Below, in pieces: positions 22,884-31,969 of a stretch of 43,599 nt of DNA. The DNA comes from an uncultured Prochlorococcus sp. (GTDB taxonomy: Bacteria > Cyanobacteriota > Cyanobacteriia > PCC-6307 > Cyanobiaceae): the NCBI GenBank assembly GCA_902591275.1, contig CACJAC010000008.1:1-43599 (forward strand), read 5' to 3'. The notes beneath the pieces are model-generated. The model had not been told where the DNA came from. It made no database searches and worked only from the letters and a program-made list of their open reading frames with translations. The position numbers and the translations under genes were made by a program. How positions within the stretch are numbered: the first letter of the stretch is position 1; each line of letters starts with the position of its first letter.

Positions 22884-23004
22884 ATTTTTCACGATAGAAG
22901 CAAATTAATGCTTGACTTTATATTCAACTATAATAATAAATGTAATACACTTTTTAAATAGTTATTTTTTAAATTACTATATTAATTTTATTAGATATAG
23001 AGCA

Positions 23005-23526
23005 GTGCCTAGTAATCAAAACAGAGACAATTTTATTGACAAAGCGTTTACCGTAATTGCTGAATCTATAGTAAAAATAATGCCTATCGCTGAGAAAGAA
23101 AAAAAGGCATATATTTATTATAGAGACGGCTTAGCTGCACAAAATAATGGGGATTATTCGGAAGCACTAGAGTATTACAAAGAGAGCTTACTGCTTGAAG
23201 AAAATAAAATTGATAGGGGCGAGACATTAAAAAATATGGCAATTATATATATGAGTAACGGTGAAGAGGATTTGTCTATTGCAACTTATGAAAAAGCTTT
23301 AGTAGAAAATCCCAAACAGCCATCATGCTTGAAAAATATAGGTTTAATTTATGAAAAAAGGGGAAGATATGCTGAACAAAATGGTGATTTAGACCAGAGG
23401 GATATTTGGTTTGATAAAGCAGCTGAAGTCTGGTCTAAAGCAGTAAGACTTTATCCAGGTGGGTATCTAGATATTGAGAATTGGTTGAAAAACTCAGGCA
23501 GAAGCTCGATTGATATGTATCTTTGA
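23005..23526 (+). CDS. ycf3: photosystem I assembly protein Ycf3
   Basis: A 173-residue TPR protein starting at a GTG (23005), where the conserved sequence [14 protein letters not shown] begins; upstream in-frame codons are not homologous. It has three TPR units (about 35-68, 72-105 and 120-153) including [19 protein letters not shown]. Ycf3 is a thylakoid chaperone for assembly of the PsaA/PsaB core. It is divergent from the copper ATPase and convergent with radA. Confidence 0.95.
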   Translation: MPSNQNRDNFIDKAFTVIAESIVKIMPIAEKEKKAYIYYRDGLAAQNNGDYSEALEYYKESLLLEENKIDRGETLKNMAIIYMSNGEEDLSIATYEKALVENPKQPSCLKNIGLIYEKRGRYAEQNGDLDQRDIWFDKAAEVWSKAVRLYPGGYLDIENWLKNSGRSSIDMYL

Positions 23527-23532
23527 TTCTTT

Positions 23533-24885
23533 TTATTTTGATAAAGAATAATCAACTGCTTCCTTAATATTTGATATCTCCTTGATATTTATTAAATGTT
23601 GAAAATTATTATTTAGTTCCTCCTCCAGTTTTGGAACTACTATATTTTTGATCCCTAGTCTTACAGCTTCTTCTATCTTTGTGCGAAGGTTATTCGATTT
23701 TCTAACCTGACCGCTCAAACCCAATTCCCCAATAAATGAGCTGTTTGCCAAAGGAGGAATATTTTTCAAACTTGATAAAATTGATATTGCTACACCTAAG
23801 TCAGATGATGGATCATTAATTTCAAAACCCCCACCAGTAGCTATATAACAGTCAAATTCAGATAATTTTATCCCTACGTGTTTTTCAATAACAGCTAGAA
23901 TTTGATGCAATCTATTTATGCTTATTCCAGTTGTAGTACGTCTTGGGTTACTGTAGAAAGTTTTATTTACCAGTGCTTGTATATCAACTGCTAATGGTCG
24001 AGTGCCTTCATTTGTAATCGTAGTCGTTACACCTGAAATATTTTCTTTATTTGTAAAAATTGAACTTGGATTTTTCATCTCTCGTAAACCTTCTTCAAGC
24101 ATTTCAAAAATTCCAATCTCGAAGGTCGATCCAAATCGATTTTTTATACTTCTTAGTAATCTATGTGAGGAAATATTATCTCCTTCAAAGTTTATTACTG
24201 TATCAACTAAATGCTCTAGAGTTTTAGGGCCAGCTAAAGCACCATCTTTGGTTACATGACCAATTATTAAAAGCGCAATATTATTATCTTTGGCAAGATT
24301 TTGCAACTTAGATGAACACTCTCTAACTTGAGAAACCGATCCTGGAGAACTTTGCATTTCATGATTCTGGATAGCTTGAATACTATCAATAATTGCGAAA
24401 CTTGGATTGACACGTTTTATCTCTTCAATAATTAGGGATAAATTAGTTTCTGCAAAAATTTTTAAATCAATACTGTTTTGATTTAATCTTTCCCATCTAA
24501 TTTTTACTTGTTCTAAAGATTCTTCTGCAGTTATGTATAAAACTTTCTCATTAAGAGATATTTTTCCTGCTGATTGAAGAACTATTGTGCTTTTACCTAT
24601 ACCTGGTTCTCCTCCAAGTAAAACAACAGATCCAGGTACTATTCCGCCTCCAAGAACTCGATCAAATTCCTTAAAACCACTCGTGAATCTTGATATTTTT
24701 TTTGATGAGATTTCATTAAATGGTATAGATTTTTTACTGTTTTTTGTTTCTTGATATTTAGGGCTCTTACTTTTTATTTCTTCAACAATGGTATTCCATG
24801 AGTTGCAATTAAGGCATTTACCAAAGTATTGAGAAGTTTCAGATCCACAATTCTGACAAATAAAAGTTGATAATTTGCTAGACAT
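23533..24885 (-). CDS. radA: DNA repair protein RadA (Sms)
   Basis: A 450-residue RecA-like protein of normal length. The N-terminal zinc finger has C10, C13, C24 and C27. The P-loop is GGEPGIGKST (91-100), the RadA-specific KNRFG motif is at 248-252, and a C-terminal Lon-like domain includes GGGFEI and GELGLSGQVR. It is a DnaB-type branch-migration helicase acting in recombination. It is convergent with ycf3 (6 bases apart) and divergent from rpaB. Confidence 0.95.
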   Translation of the reverse strand: MSSKLSTFICQNCGSETSQYFGKCLNCNSWNTIVEEIKSKSPKYQETKNSKKSIPFNEISSKKISRFTSGFKEFDRVLGGGIVPGSVVLLGGEPGIGKSTIVLQSAGKISLNEKVLYITAEESLEQVKIRWERLNQNSIDLKIFAETNLSLIIEEIKRVNPSFAIIDSIQAIQNHEMQSSPGSVSQVRECSSKLQNLAKDNNIALLIIGHVTKDGALAGPKTLEHLVDTVINFEGDNISSHRLLRSIKNRFGSTFEIGIFEMLEEGLREMKNPSSIFTNKENISGVTTTITNEGTRPLAVDIQALVNKTFYSNPRRTTTGISINRLHQILAVIEKHVGIKLSEFDCYIATGGGFEINDPSSDLGVAISILSSLKNIPPLANSSFIGELGLSGQVRKSNNLRTKIEEAVRLGIKNIVVPKLEEELNNNFQHLINIKEISNIKEAVDYSLSK

Positions 24886-24992
24886 TAAGTTTCTGAATGA
24901 AGTAATGGAACTAGAATGTTTGGGATATTGCCCCTCTACAAGTTAGATTAGGTTAATAATAAATTCTCTTACTGATTAGCTAATAGAAACAA

Positions 24993-25739
24993 ATGGCTCT
25001 ATCTAGTCAAACTAAAGAAACTATACTTGTCGCAGATGACGAGGCAAGTATTAGAAGAATTCTGGAGACACGTCTCTCTATGATTGGCTACAAAGTTGTA
25101 ACTGCAAGTGATGGTAAAGAAGCACTAAAGTTATTTAAAGATTATGAACCTGATTTAGTAGTGCTTGACGTCATGATGCCAAAGCTAGATGGTTATGGAG
25201 TTTGTCAAGAATTAAGGAAAGATTCTGATGTTCCAATTGTTATGTTAACCGCATTAGGAGATGTCGCAGATAGGATAACAGGCTTAGAATTAGGGGCTGA
25301 TGATTATGTTGTAAAACCATTCAGCCCAAAGGAGTTAGAGGCTAGAATTAGGTGTGTTCTCAGAAGAATCGATAAAGAACAAATTCCTGGAATGCCTAAT
25401 TCAGGATTAATTTTGGTTACAGATATAAAAATTGATACAAATCGAAGACAAGTTTTTAAAAGCGATGAGAGAATTAGATTAACTGGTATGGAATTTAGTC
25501 TTTTAGAGCTTTTGGTAAGCAGGTCAGGTGAGCCATTTAGTAGAGGAGAAATTTTGAAAGAAGTTTGGGGATATACACCCGAGAGACATGTAGACACGAG
25601 AGTCGTAGATGTTCATATATCAAGATTAAGATCAAAACTTGAGGCTGATCCAGCAAATCCTGAATTAATTTTGACAGCAAGGGGTACAGGATATCTTTTT
25701 CAACGGATTGTTGATATTGCTCCTTTTGATGGTAAATAA
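24993..25739 (+). CDS. rpaB: OmpR-type response regulator RpaB (Ycf27)
   Basis: A 248-residue regulator with phospho-acceptor D59, acidic pocket D15-D16, and K108 in VVKPFSPKELEARI, followed by a winged-helix domain with VDVHISRLRSKLEADP. The sequence matches RpaB/Ycf27, the high-light and redox regulator that binds HLR1 elements and represses or activates photosystem genes. Its TAA stop is directly followed by the ATG of plsX, so the two are probably cotranscribed. Confidence 0.95.
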   Translation: MALSSQTKETILVADDEASIRRILETRLSMIGYKVVTASDGKEALKLFKDYEPDLVVLDVMMPKLDGYGVCQELRKDSDVPIVMLTALGDVADRITGLELGADDYVVKPFSPKELEARIRCVLRRIDKEQIPGMPNSGLILVTDIKIDTNRRQVFKSDERIRLTGMEFSLLELLVSRSGEPFSRGEILKEVWGYTPERHVDTRVVDVHISRLRSKLEADPANPELILTARGTGYLFQRIVDIAPFDGK

Positions 25740-27158
25740 ATGGGGAAAGAAACAGCGCAAAAAATTAATAAGTCCAGAGCTATTAGAAGATTAGTTATTT
25801 GGTACAAAAGAAATTCGGCTGTCACTTCAATAGTAGATACTGCTGCTAGTTCTGCGGCAACGGCTAGTAATGTTGCGGGTAATGTGGTTTCTAGTGCTGG
25901 TTCTGTTGTGACAACTGCTAGTAATGTTGCTAGTAATGTGGCAGGTAATGTTGCAGGTAATGTAGTTTCAAGCGCTGAATCTGTTGTGAATACTGCTAGC
26001 AGTGTTGTTTCAAATGCAAGCTCAATAGCGAAAAATACATTACAGCCATTAGTTTTTGACCCATTAAAGAGATTACAAAATAGCGATAATATTCTAGATA
26101 AGGTCGAAGACATTCAATCTAAAAGAATTTGGATCGCAGTTGATGGTATGGGTGGAGATTATGCTCCCGGTCCAATTCTAGAAGGCTGCCTCGAAGCAAT
26201 AAGTAGATTCCCAATAAATATAAAGTTTGTCGGCAAAATTGAAAAAGTCAAAGATGCAGCAGAAAAAACTGGTTTAGCAGAATTATTAGAAAATGAAATT
26301 AATAATAATCGTCTTGAATTAATTGATAGTGGAGAGCCTATTGGGATGAATGAAGAAGCTACTGCAGTCAGAAAAAGGAAAAATGCAAGTATAAACGTTG
26401 CAATGGACTTAGTGAGAAATAATAAAGCTGAAGCTGTTTACTCAGCTGGTAATTCAGGTGCCATGATGGCTTCTGCCATATTTAGAATTGGAAGATTGAA
26501 AGGTATTGATAGACCAGCTATAGGAGCATTATTTCCAACAAGGGATCAAACTCGCCCTGTTTTAGTTTTAGATGTTGGTGCAAATACTGATTGTAAGCCA
26601 TCTTATCTGCATCAATTTGCTCTTCTAGGTAACATTTATGCAAAAGATGTCTTACAAGTAAAAAAACCAAGAATAGGCCTTTTAAATATTGGAGAAGAAG
26701 AATGCAAAGGTAATGATTTATCCCTAAAAACATTTGAATTATTATCTTCTGAAAAAAGTTTTGATTTTGGAGGTAATTGTGAAGGGCGAGATGTATTATC
26801 AGGTAGCTTCGATGTAGTAGTCTGTGATGGATTTACTGGAAATATATTATTGAAATTTCTTGAATCTGTGGGAGGAGTTTTATTAGATATTTTGAGATCT
26901 GAGCTGCCACGTGGAAGGCGGGGGAAAGTTGGTTCAGCTTTTTTAAGAAGTAATCTACTCAGAATTAAGAAAAGGTTAGATCATGCCGAACATGGAGGAG
27001 CTTTATTACTAGGGGTGAATGGTATTTGCGTTATTGGTCATGGAAGTAGCAAATCTTTATCAGTAGTTAGTGCTCTTCGCTTGGCCCATTCTGCAGTGAA
27101 TCATGGCGTTATGGACAATTTGAATCAACTGCAAAAGCTTCAAGTTTTAAATTCATAA
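25740..27158 (+). CDS. plsX: phosphate acyltransferase PlsX with a repetitive N-terminal extension
   Basis: 472 residues, compared with about 330-345 for typical PlsX. The catalytic part begins near residue 130 (RIWIAVDGMGGDYAPGP) and contains SAGNSGAMM and VLDVGANTDCKP. PlsX makes acyl-phosphate from acyl-ACP for phospholipid synthesis. Residues 1-25 are basic (KSRAIRRLVIWYKR). Residues 30-98 are a low-complexity A/S/V/N/T region of repeated TASNVAGNVVSS-type units, encoded by two 53-bp imperfect repeats (25869-25921 and 25947-25999). The only in-frame start that explains the adjacent rpaB stop is 25740; initiation further in would drop the extension. The extension may bind membrane. Confidence 0.93.
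   Translation: MGKETAQKINKSRAIRRLVIWYKRNSAVTSIVDTAASSAATASNVAGNVVSSAGSVVTTASNVASNVAGNVAGNVVSSAESVVNTASSVVSNASSIAKNTLQPLVFDPLKRLQNSDNILDKVEDIQSKRIWIAVDGMGGDYAPGPILEGCLEAISRFPINIKFVGKIEKVKDAAEKTGLAELLENEINNNRLELIDSGEPIGMNEEATAVRKRKNASINVAMDLVRNNKAEAVYSAGNSGAMMASAIFRIGRLKGIDRPAIGALFPTRDQTRPVLVLDVGANTDCKPSYLHQFALLGNIYAKDVLQVKKPRIGLLNIGEEECKGNDLSLKTFELLSSEKSFDFGGNCEGRDVLSGSFDVVVCDGFTGNILLKFLESVGGVLLDILRSELPRGRRGKVGSAFLRSNLLRIKKRLDHAEHGGALLLGVNGICVIGHGSSKSLSVVSALRLAHSAVNHGVMDNLNQLQKLQVLNS
25869..25999 (+). repeat. two imperfect 53-bp direct repeats within plsX
   Basis: 25869-25921 and 25947-25999 align without gaps, offset 78 bp (26 codons), so slippage or recombination would keep the frame. They encode NVAGNVVSSAGSVV and NVAGNVVSSAESVV, respectively. 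Shorter GCTAGTAATGTTGC units lie between them. Confidence 0.85.
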
Positions 27159-27211
27159 AACATATTGAGTCAAATTTATGTTTGACTAATATAAGCAACT
27201 AAAAAAGTCTT

Positions 27212-28219
27212 TTGGAAGGAATAAATTTTAATCAGATTGGAGTTTCATTCAAGGGAAGTGGAAGTTATGTACCTGATCAAATCCTAACCAATCAAAAAAT
27301 TAGTCAAAAGGTTGATACAAGCAATGAATGGATACAATCTAGAACTGGTATTTCTGAGAGAAGAATCTCTAGCGTAGAAGATAATGTTACTGAGATGGGT
27401 TATAAGGCTGCTCTAACTGCTGTAGAAATGGCTAATTGGGATATTAAAACAATTGATTTGATTGTTTTAGCTACTTCTACTCCGCATGATTTATTTGGAT
27501 CAGCCCCATCCATTCAAGCTAAATTAGGGGCAGCTAATGCTGTAGCTTTTGATTTAACTGCAGCTTGTAGTGGCTTTTTATTTGCCTTAATAACAGCCTC
27601 ACAATTTTTAAAAGGGGGAAGTTTTAAAAGGGCTATTGTTATTGGAGCAGATCAATTATCAAGTTTTGTTGATTGGAATGATAGAAGAAGTTGTATTCTC
27701 TTTGGAGATGGTGCCGGTGCATTAGCAATTGAAGCCACAAATGAATTTGATAATTTTATAGGTTTTGATATGAGAACTGATGGGGGGAGGGGTTCTTTTC
27801 TTAATCTTCCATCAAAAAATAATAAGGATTCAATAGTTGATGAAATTGACTTTTTACGTGGAGGTTTTTCTCCAATTCAGATGAATGGTCAGGAAGTTTA
27901 TAAATTCGCAGTTAAAGAAGTCCCCCTAATTCTTCAAAAGTTGTTAAAAAAAATGAAATATAATTCTGATCAAGTTGATTGGCTCTTGTTGCATCAAGCT
28001 AATCAAAGAATATTGGATTCTGTAGGAGAAAGGTTAAAAATTCCCAGAGAAAAGATTCTTAGCAATTTAGAAAAATATGGCAATACGTCAGCAGCAACAA
28101 TTCCACTAATGATGGATGAGGCTGTAAGAGATTATAGAATTAAACAAAATGATATTATTGCTACAAGTGGTTTCGGTGCTGGGCTAAGTTGGGGTGCAGC
28201 CCTAATTAAATGGGGTTAA
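27212..28219 (+). CDS. fabH: 3-oxoacyl-ACP synthase III
   Basis: A 335-residue KAS III of normal length starting at a TTG (27212). The catalytic triad is C119 in TAACSGFLF, H261 in LLLHQANQRI and N291 in GNTSAATIP. It starts fatty-acid synthesis by condensing acetyl-CoA with malonyl-ACP. It follows plsX by 53 bp and precedes fabD by 18 bp, in the common plsX-fabH-fabD order. Confidence 0.95.
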   Translation: MEGINFNQIGVSFKGSGSYVPDQILTNQKISQKVDTSNEWIQSRTGISERRISSVEDNVTEMGYKAALTAVEMANWDIKTIDLIVLATSTPHDLFGSAPSIQAKLGAANAVAFDLTAACSGFLFALITASQFLKGGSFKRAIVIGADQLSSFVDWNDRRSCILFGDGAGALAIEATNEFDNFIGFDMRTDGGRGSFLNLPSKNNKDSIVDEIDFLRGGFSPIQMNGQEVYKFAVKEVPLILQKLLKKMKYNSDQVDWLLLHQANQRILDSVGERLKIPREKILSNLEKYGNTSAATIPLMMDEAVRDYRIKQNDIIATSGFGAGLSWGAALIKWG

Positions 28220-28237
28220 AAACAAAATAGGAACATT

Positions 28238-29134
28238 ATGACAGTTGCATGGGTATTCCCTGGACAGGGTTCGCAAAAAATTGGAATGGCAAAACAAATT
28301 GAAAATCTGCCGATCACAAAAGAGAGGTTTAGTTATGCTTCTGAGATATTTGAGAGAAATTTATTTGAAATTTGTGCATTAAATACTGAACCACCAAATC
28401 CTCTTCTTGATTTGAATAACACAAGGAATACACAAATTTGTCTTTTTTTAGTTGAATCAATTTTATTAGATGCATTAAAGGAAAATGGGTTTAAACCAAC
28501 TTATGTTGCGGGACATAGTCTTGGAGAAATCACTGCACTATATTGTGCGGATGTTTTTTCATTCGAAGATTGTGTTTCTCTGATAAAAGAAAGGTCTCAA
28601 TTAATGGTCAATGCTGGGAAAGGATCTATGGCAGCAGTAATTGGTTTTGATAGAAATCAACTTGATTTATTAGTGCAAAAAATTGATGATATTGTCATTG
28701 CTAATGACAATAGCTCTTCTCAAGTTGTCTTATCAGGATCTACAGAAGCCTTAGATAATTTATCGAGAGAAATTGTTTGTAAAAGATTCTTGAAATTAAA
28801 TGTTTCAGGAGCCTTTCATTCGCCATTTATGAATGAACCTTCATCAAAATTTTGTGAATATTTAAAAAAGATTAAATTTAACAATCCCTCTTTCCCTGTA
28901 ATAAGTAATTATGAACCTTCACTGTGTAGCGATGCAAACGAGCTTAAAATCAGATTAGAAAAGCAAATGTGTAATGGAGTGAGGTGGCGAGAAACTATGG
29001 ATTTAATGGCAAAAGATAGTGATCTTCACATTGTCGAAATTGGCCCTTCTAATGTATTAAGCGGTTTAGGAAAAAGACATCTTAAAGATGTAAAAATTTC
29101 TCAAGTTTCATCTTCTGGTCAAATATCTTATTAA
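28238..29134 (+). CDS. fabD: malonyl-CoA:ACP transacylase
   Basis: A 298-residue enzyme with the N-terminal FPGQGSQ motif, the acyl-serine S93 in GHSLGE and catalytic H193 in GAFHSPFM. It loads malonate onto ACP for the fatty-acid cycle. It is 18 bases after fabH and 5 bases before plsC, so it is part of the lipid operon. Confidence 0.95.
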   Translation: MTVAWVFPGQGSQKIGMAKQIENLPITKERFSYASEIFERNLFEICALNTEPPNPLLDLNNTRNTQICLFLVESILLDALKENGFKPTYVAGHSLGEITALYCADVFSFEDCVSLIKERSQLMVNAGKGSMAAVIGFDRNQLDLLVQKIDDIVIANDNSSSQVVLSGSTEALDNLSREIVCKRFLKLNVSGAFHSPFMNEPSSKFCEYLKKIKFNNPSFPVISNYEPSLCSDANELKIRLEKQMCNGVRWRETMDLMAKDSDLHIVEIGPSNVLSGLGKRHLKDVKISQVSSSGQISY

Positions 29135-29139
29135 TCAGT

Positions 29140-29760
29140 ATGAAAAATCATACTATTCAAAAATTAATCTATGAATTAGTAAGCAAGCTTTTTGTATTTC
29201 CAATTTATAAATTTGTATTTAAAGGTCATTTAATAGGTAGAGACAATATTCCGCAAAAAGATTCCTTTATCATGGTTTCTAATCATGGTTCTTTACTTGA
29301 CCCTCCTTTGTTGGGACATGCCCTTGGACGTAATATATCTTTTATGGCCAAGGCAGAGCTTTTTCGAATCCCTTTCCTTGGCTTTATTATCAAGGCTTGT
29401 GGAGCGTATCCTGTAAAAAGAGGAATTGCTGATAAAAACACAATTAAAACAGCATGTAAGAAATTATCAGATAATAATTGTATTGGAATTTTTATTGATG
29501 GCACTCGTCAAAAAAATGGTCGAGTGAATAAGCCCAAACAAGGTGCAGCATTATTAGCCTTTAAAAATCAAAAAATATTATTGCCTGTTGCAATAGTTAA
29601 TTCACATAGACTAATAAGATTTAGATGGTTTATTCCTTTGTTTTCAAAAATAGTTATTAAAGTGGGCAAACCTGTTCAACCTCCACAAAGTTCATCAAGA
29701 CATGATCTGAATTCTGTAACAATGCACCTTCAAGATAAAATTAATAATTTGATTGGATGA
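29140..29760 (+). CDS. plsC: 1-acylglycerol-3-phosphate acyltransferase
   Basis: A 206-residue PlsC-type acyltransferase. The catalytic HX4D is H49-D54 in NHGSLLDP and the substrate-binding motif is IDGTR (119-123, usually EGTR). An N-terminal hydrophobic helix can anchor it to the membrane. It makes phosphatidic acid from lysophosphatidic acid, two steps after PlsX. It is convergent with tsaB, 4 bases apart. Confidence 0.9.
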   Translation: MKNHTIQKLIYELVSKLFVFPIYKFVFKGHLIGRDNIPQKDSFIMVSNHGSLLDPPLLGHALGRNISFMAKAELFRIPFLGFIIKACGAYPVKRGIADKNTIKTACKKLSDNNCIGIFIDGTRQKNGRVNKPKQGAALLAFKNQKILLPVAIVNSHRLIRFRWFIPLFSKIVIKVGKPVQPPQSSSRHDLNSVTMHLQDKINNLIG

Positions 29761-29764
29761 ATAT

Positions 29765-30418
29765 TTAGTTAATTGGAGAAATAGGGTAAAGAGGCAAAAC
29801 TTTTCTCCAGGAATCTATATTTGATTTTAATAAATTTTTATTTGATAAATCTAATAGTTCTTTCAAATCTTTTTTATCATCATAAGTAGCTTCAAAAGAA
29901 AGTTCTTTACTATCAAGCTCTTTGACAACTTTTGGTAAAATTGTTTCTCGAATGATTAGATCCGAGGAATTTTTTTCATTACCACAAATTTCATATTTAC
30001 CTGCAATAAAACCCTTACGTTTTAAATTTTTGAAAATCCAGAATGATTTTTTGTTTTTTAAGATATTATTTTTTGATGCAATTCTTTTTGCCATTATTTC
30101 AAATGAACTAAAACTGTCTAGAGGGCAATTTATTTGTTGTGAGATAGTTCTTGCTAAAACTACAATTAGTCGTGAAGCGTTAAAATTTGCTGGCCCTATG
30201 CTGACAGATAACTTATTTATTTTTTGTAAATTTTCTTTGGAAATGAATTTGTTAAGATCATTTATTAAGTTGTTGCAAAGGTCATTATCAAATTTTTTGA
30301 TAAATAATACATCAGACTCTAGGTCATTGTTTTTTCTATACCCAAAGCCAAAAGAATTATCTGTGCTATGAATCACTAATGTAGAGTAATTTTCTCCTTG
30401 ATTAAGTTTATTTGTCAT
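29765..30418 (-). CDS. tsaB: tRNA threonylcarbamoyladenosine synthesis protein TsaB
   Basis: A 217-residue divergent TsaB/YeaZ-type protein: an N-terminal LVIHSTDNSFGFG strand-loop, LSVSIGPANFNASRLIVVLA (about 71-90, the SxGPGSFTGxR site in altered form) and no metal-binding HxxxH of TsaD. It is an accessory partner of TsaD in t6A modification of tRNAs, including tRNA-Asn. The glycine-poor GPANFNASR is unusual. It is preceded 9 bases upstream by ycf34 on the same strand. Confidence 0.85.
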   Translation of the reverse strand: MTNKLNQGENYSTLVIHSTDNSFGFGYRKNNDLESDVLFIKKFDNDLCNNLINDLNKFISKENLQKINKLSVSIGPANFNASRLIVVLARTISQQINCPLDSFSSFEIMAKRIASKNNILKNKKSFWIFKNLKRKGFIAGKYEICGNEKNSSDLIIRETILPKVVKELDSKELSFEATYDDKKDLKELLDLSNKNLLKSNIDSWRKVLPLYPISPIN

Positions 30419-30427
30419 CTATTACCT

Positions 30428-30679
30428 TTAAACAGGTAATTCAATACCTGGATTCAACTTAGACCATTTACCAAATTCATTTTCAAAACTTTCACAAGAT
30501 TGAACATCCCAATCAGTTTTATAATTACCATTATTATCTTTAACTATATTGACATGAATGAATGGTTTTTTTGCTTTAAAATCAGGTAGATCACAAATAT
30601 GATCAACACCATGATTATTCTCAACATCATGATATGTGATACATCTATCAACCCATTTACAGTTGATGCAAATGCACAT
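30428..30679 (-). CDS. ycf34: Ycf34 iron-sulfur protein
   Basis: An 83-residue protein of normal length that starts MCICINCKWVDRC, with clustered cysteines at 2, 4, 7 and 13 and a further one in HICDLP. Ycf34 of cyanobacteria binds an Fe-S cluster and influences photosynthetic electron transport. It is divergent from the nucleotidyltransferase gene (14 bases) and followed by tsaB. Confidence 0.93.
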   Translation of the reverse strand: MCICINCKWVDRCITYHDVENNHGVDHICDLPDFKAKKPFIHVNIVKDNNGNYKTDWDVQSCESFENEFGKWSKLNPGIELPV

Positions 30680-30693
30680 AATTAATAAATAAT

Positions 30694-31911
30694 ATGAAAA
30701 AGAGCTTTAACACAGATCATACACTAATAATTGACGAATTAGAAACAAGTATAAAATTTCATAATTTGGATTTTATATTAGGTTTTTTACCTAAAGGATC
30801 ATATTTGGTTGGTGGTTATATAAGAGATATTATTTTGGGAAGAAAAACTGAAAAGTTAGATGTTGATATTGTGGTACCTTTAAATGCAATTGAAATTGGT
30901 AAAAAGATTGCAGATAATATTGGATCAAAATTTATAATTTTAGATAAAAAAAGAGAAGTAGTAAGAATTATTCTTAATAATCTTTATATTGATATTGCTA
31001 ATCAAGTTTCATCTTCCATTGAAGGAGATTTATTTTCTAGAGACTTTTCGATTAATTCAATTGCTTTTTTATTTGATAAGAAGAGTTTGTTTGATCCATT
31101 AAATGGTCTTAAAGATCTTGAGATTTCTTTGCTGAGAACTCATTCTGAAAACAATTTATTAAATGATCCTTTACGAATTTTAAGATGTTTTCGATTTGTT
31201 TCAGAATTGAACTTTAAAATTGATTCAAGATTAGTTGATTTTATAAAAAAAAATAAAGGGAACTTATATCTTGTCGCAAAAGAGAGAATTACTTATGAAA
31301 TACAGAAAATAGTAAATGGAGTAAATGCTCTTGATGCAGTATTGTTGATAAAAAAATTAAATATATTTGATAATGAAAATTTATTTGAAGATTCTTTTTT
31401 TTTGGATTTAGAGAAAATTAATTATGGAGAACTTGATCAGGAAGAAAAAGATAAATATTTACCATTATTTTTTATCGCTCAAATCTTAGATGTTGTAACT
31501 TTAGAGAAACTGAAATTTAGTAAAGCTGATATTGCAAAAACAAAATTATTGCGAAAATGGCACCGTTTCTTGAAAAACAAAAATATCGCTCAGTTAGATG
31601 AATTTGACAGATTTAAATTACATCAAGAATTAGAAATGTTTCTGCCATCTTTTATTTTTTATTTACCTCAAAACTTACAATTAGATTGGCTTCATAGATG
31701 GCGTGACAACGATGATAAATTATTTCATCCCTCAAATTTAGTTAATGGTGATGTAATTAAAAATAATTTGGAAATTAAGGATGGACCTATATTGGGAGAG
31801 CTTTTACAGTATCTTTCTAAGGAACTTGCATATAAGAGATTGAATAATTTTGATGAAGCTATTTATAAAGCAAAGCGATGGATTGAACAAAATGCGCCAA
31901 AATGTGATTAA
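30694..31911 (+). CDS. tRNA nucleotidyltransferase / poly(A) polymerase family protein (class II)
   Basis: 405 residues. The N-terminal palm has YLVGGYIRD (37-45) and the metal-binding pair DVD (56-58), then RDFSINSIAF and the RRxxR-type NDPLRILRCFRF segment. The C-terminal half is helical. The family either adds or repairs the tRNA CCA end or makes poly(A). The tRNA-Asn in this window lacks encoded CCA, so a CCA-adding activity is needed in the cell. Which activity this enzyme has cannot be decided by sequence alone. Confidence 0.88.
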   Translation: MKKSFNTDHTLIIDELETSIKFHNLDFILGFLPKGSYLVGGYIRDIILGRKTEKLDVDIVVPLNAIEIGKKIADNIGSKFIILDKKREVVRIILNNLYIDIANQVSSSIEGDLFSRDFSINSIAFLFDKKSLFDPLNGLKDLEISLLRTHSENNLLNDPLRILRCFRFVSELNFKIDSRLVDFIKKNKGNLYLVAKERITYEIQKIVNGVNALDAVLLIKKLNIFDNENLFEDSFFLDLEKINYGELDQEEKDKYLPLFFIAQILDVVTLEKLKFSKADIAKTKLLRKWHRFLKNKNIAQLDEFDRFKLHQELEMFLPSFIFYLPQNLQLDWLHRWRDNDDKLFHPSNLVNGDVIKNNLEIKDGPILGELLQYLSKELAYKRLNNFDEAIYKAKRWIEQNAPKCD

Positions 31912-31969
31912 ATACACATAGCTTAGTTTTGTTTAGAAGTTCAGACTTCAAAATCAATTTTAAAAATTT

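Noticed and set aside
23520-23560. Bidirectional terminator between ycf3 and radA
   Set aside because: An AT-only imperfect inverted repeat with bulges that overlaps the radA 3' end; too weak to call.
25700-26113. 137-residue minus-strand frame rich in leucine, alanine and threonine
   Set aside because: It is the mirror of the plsX repeat region; the periodicity follows the coding strand of plsX.
29922-30371. 149-residue plus-strand frame opposite tsaB
   Set aside because: It is antisense to tsaB, has no recognisable domain and its frame is a by-product of AT-rich codons on the real gene.
31936-31950. Small hairpin GAAGT-TCAG-ACTTC before the RRM gene
   Set aside because: A five-base stem with no T run; not enough for a terminator or an RNA gene.
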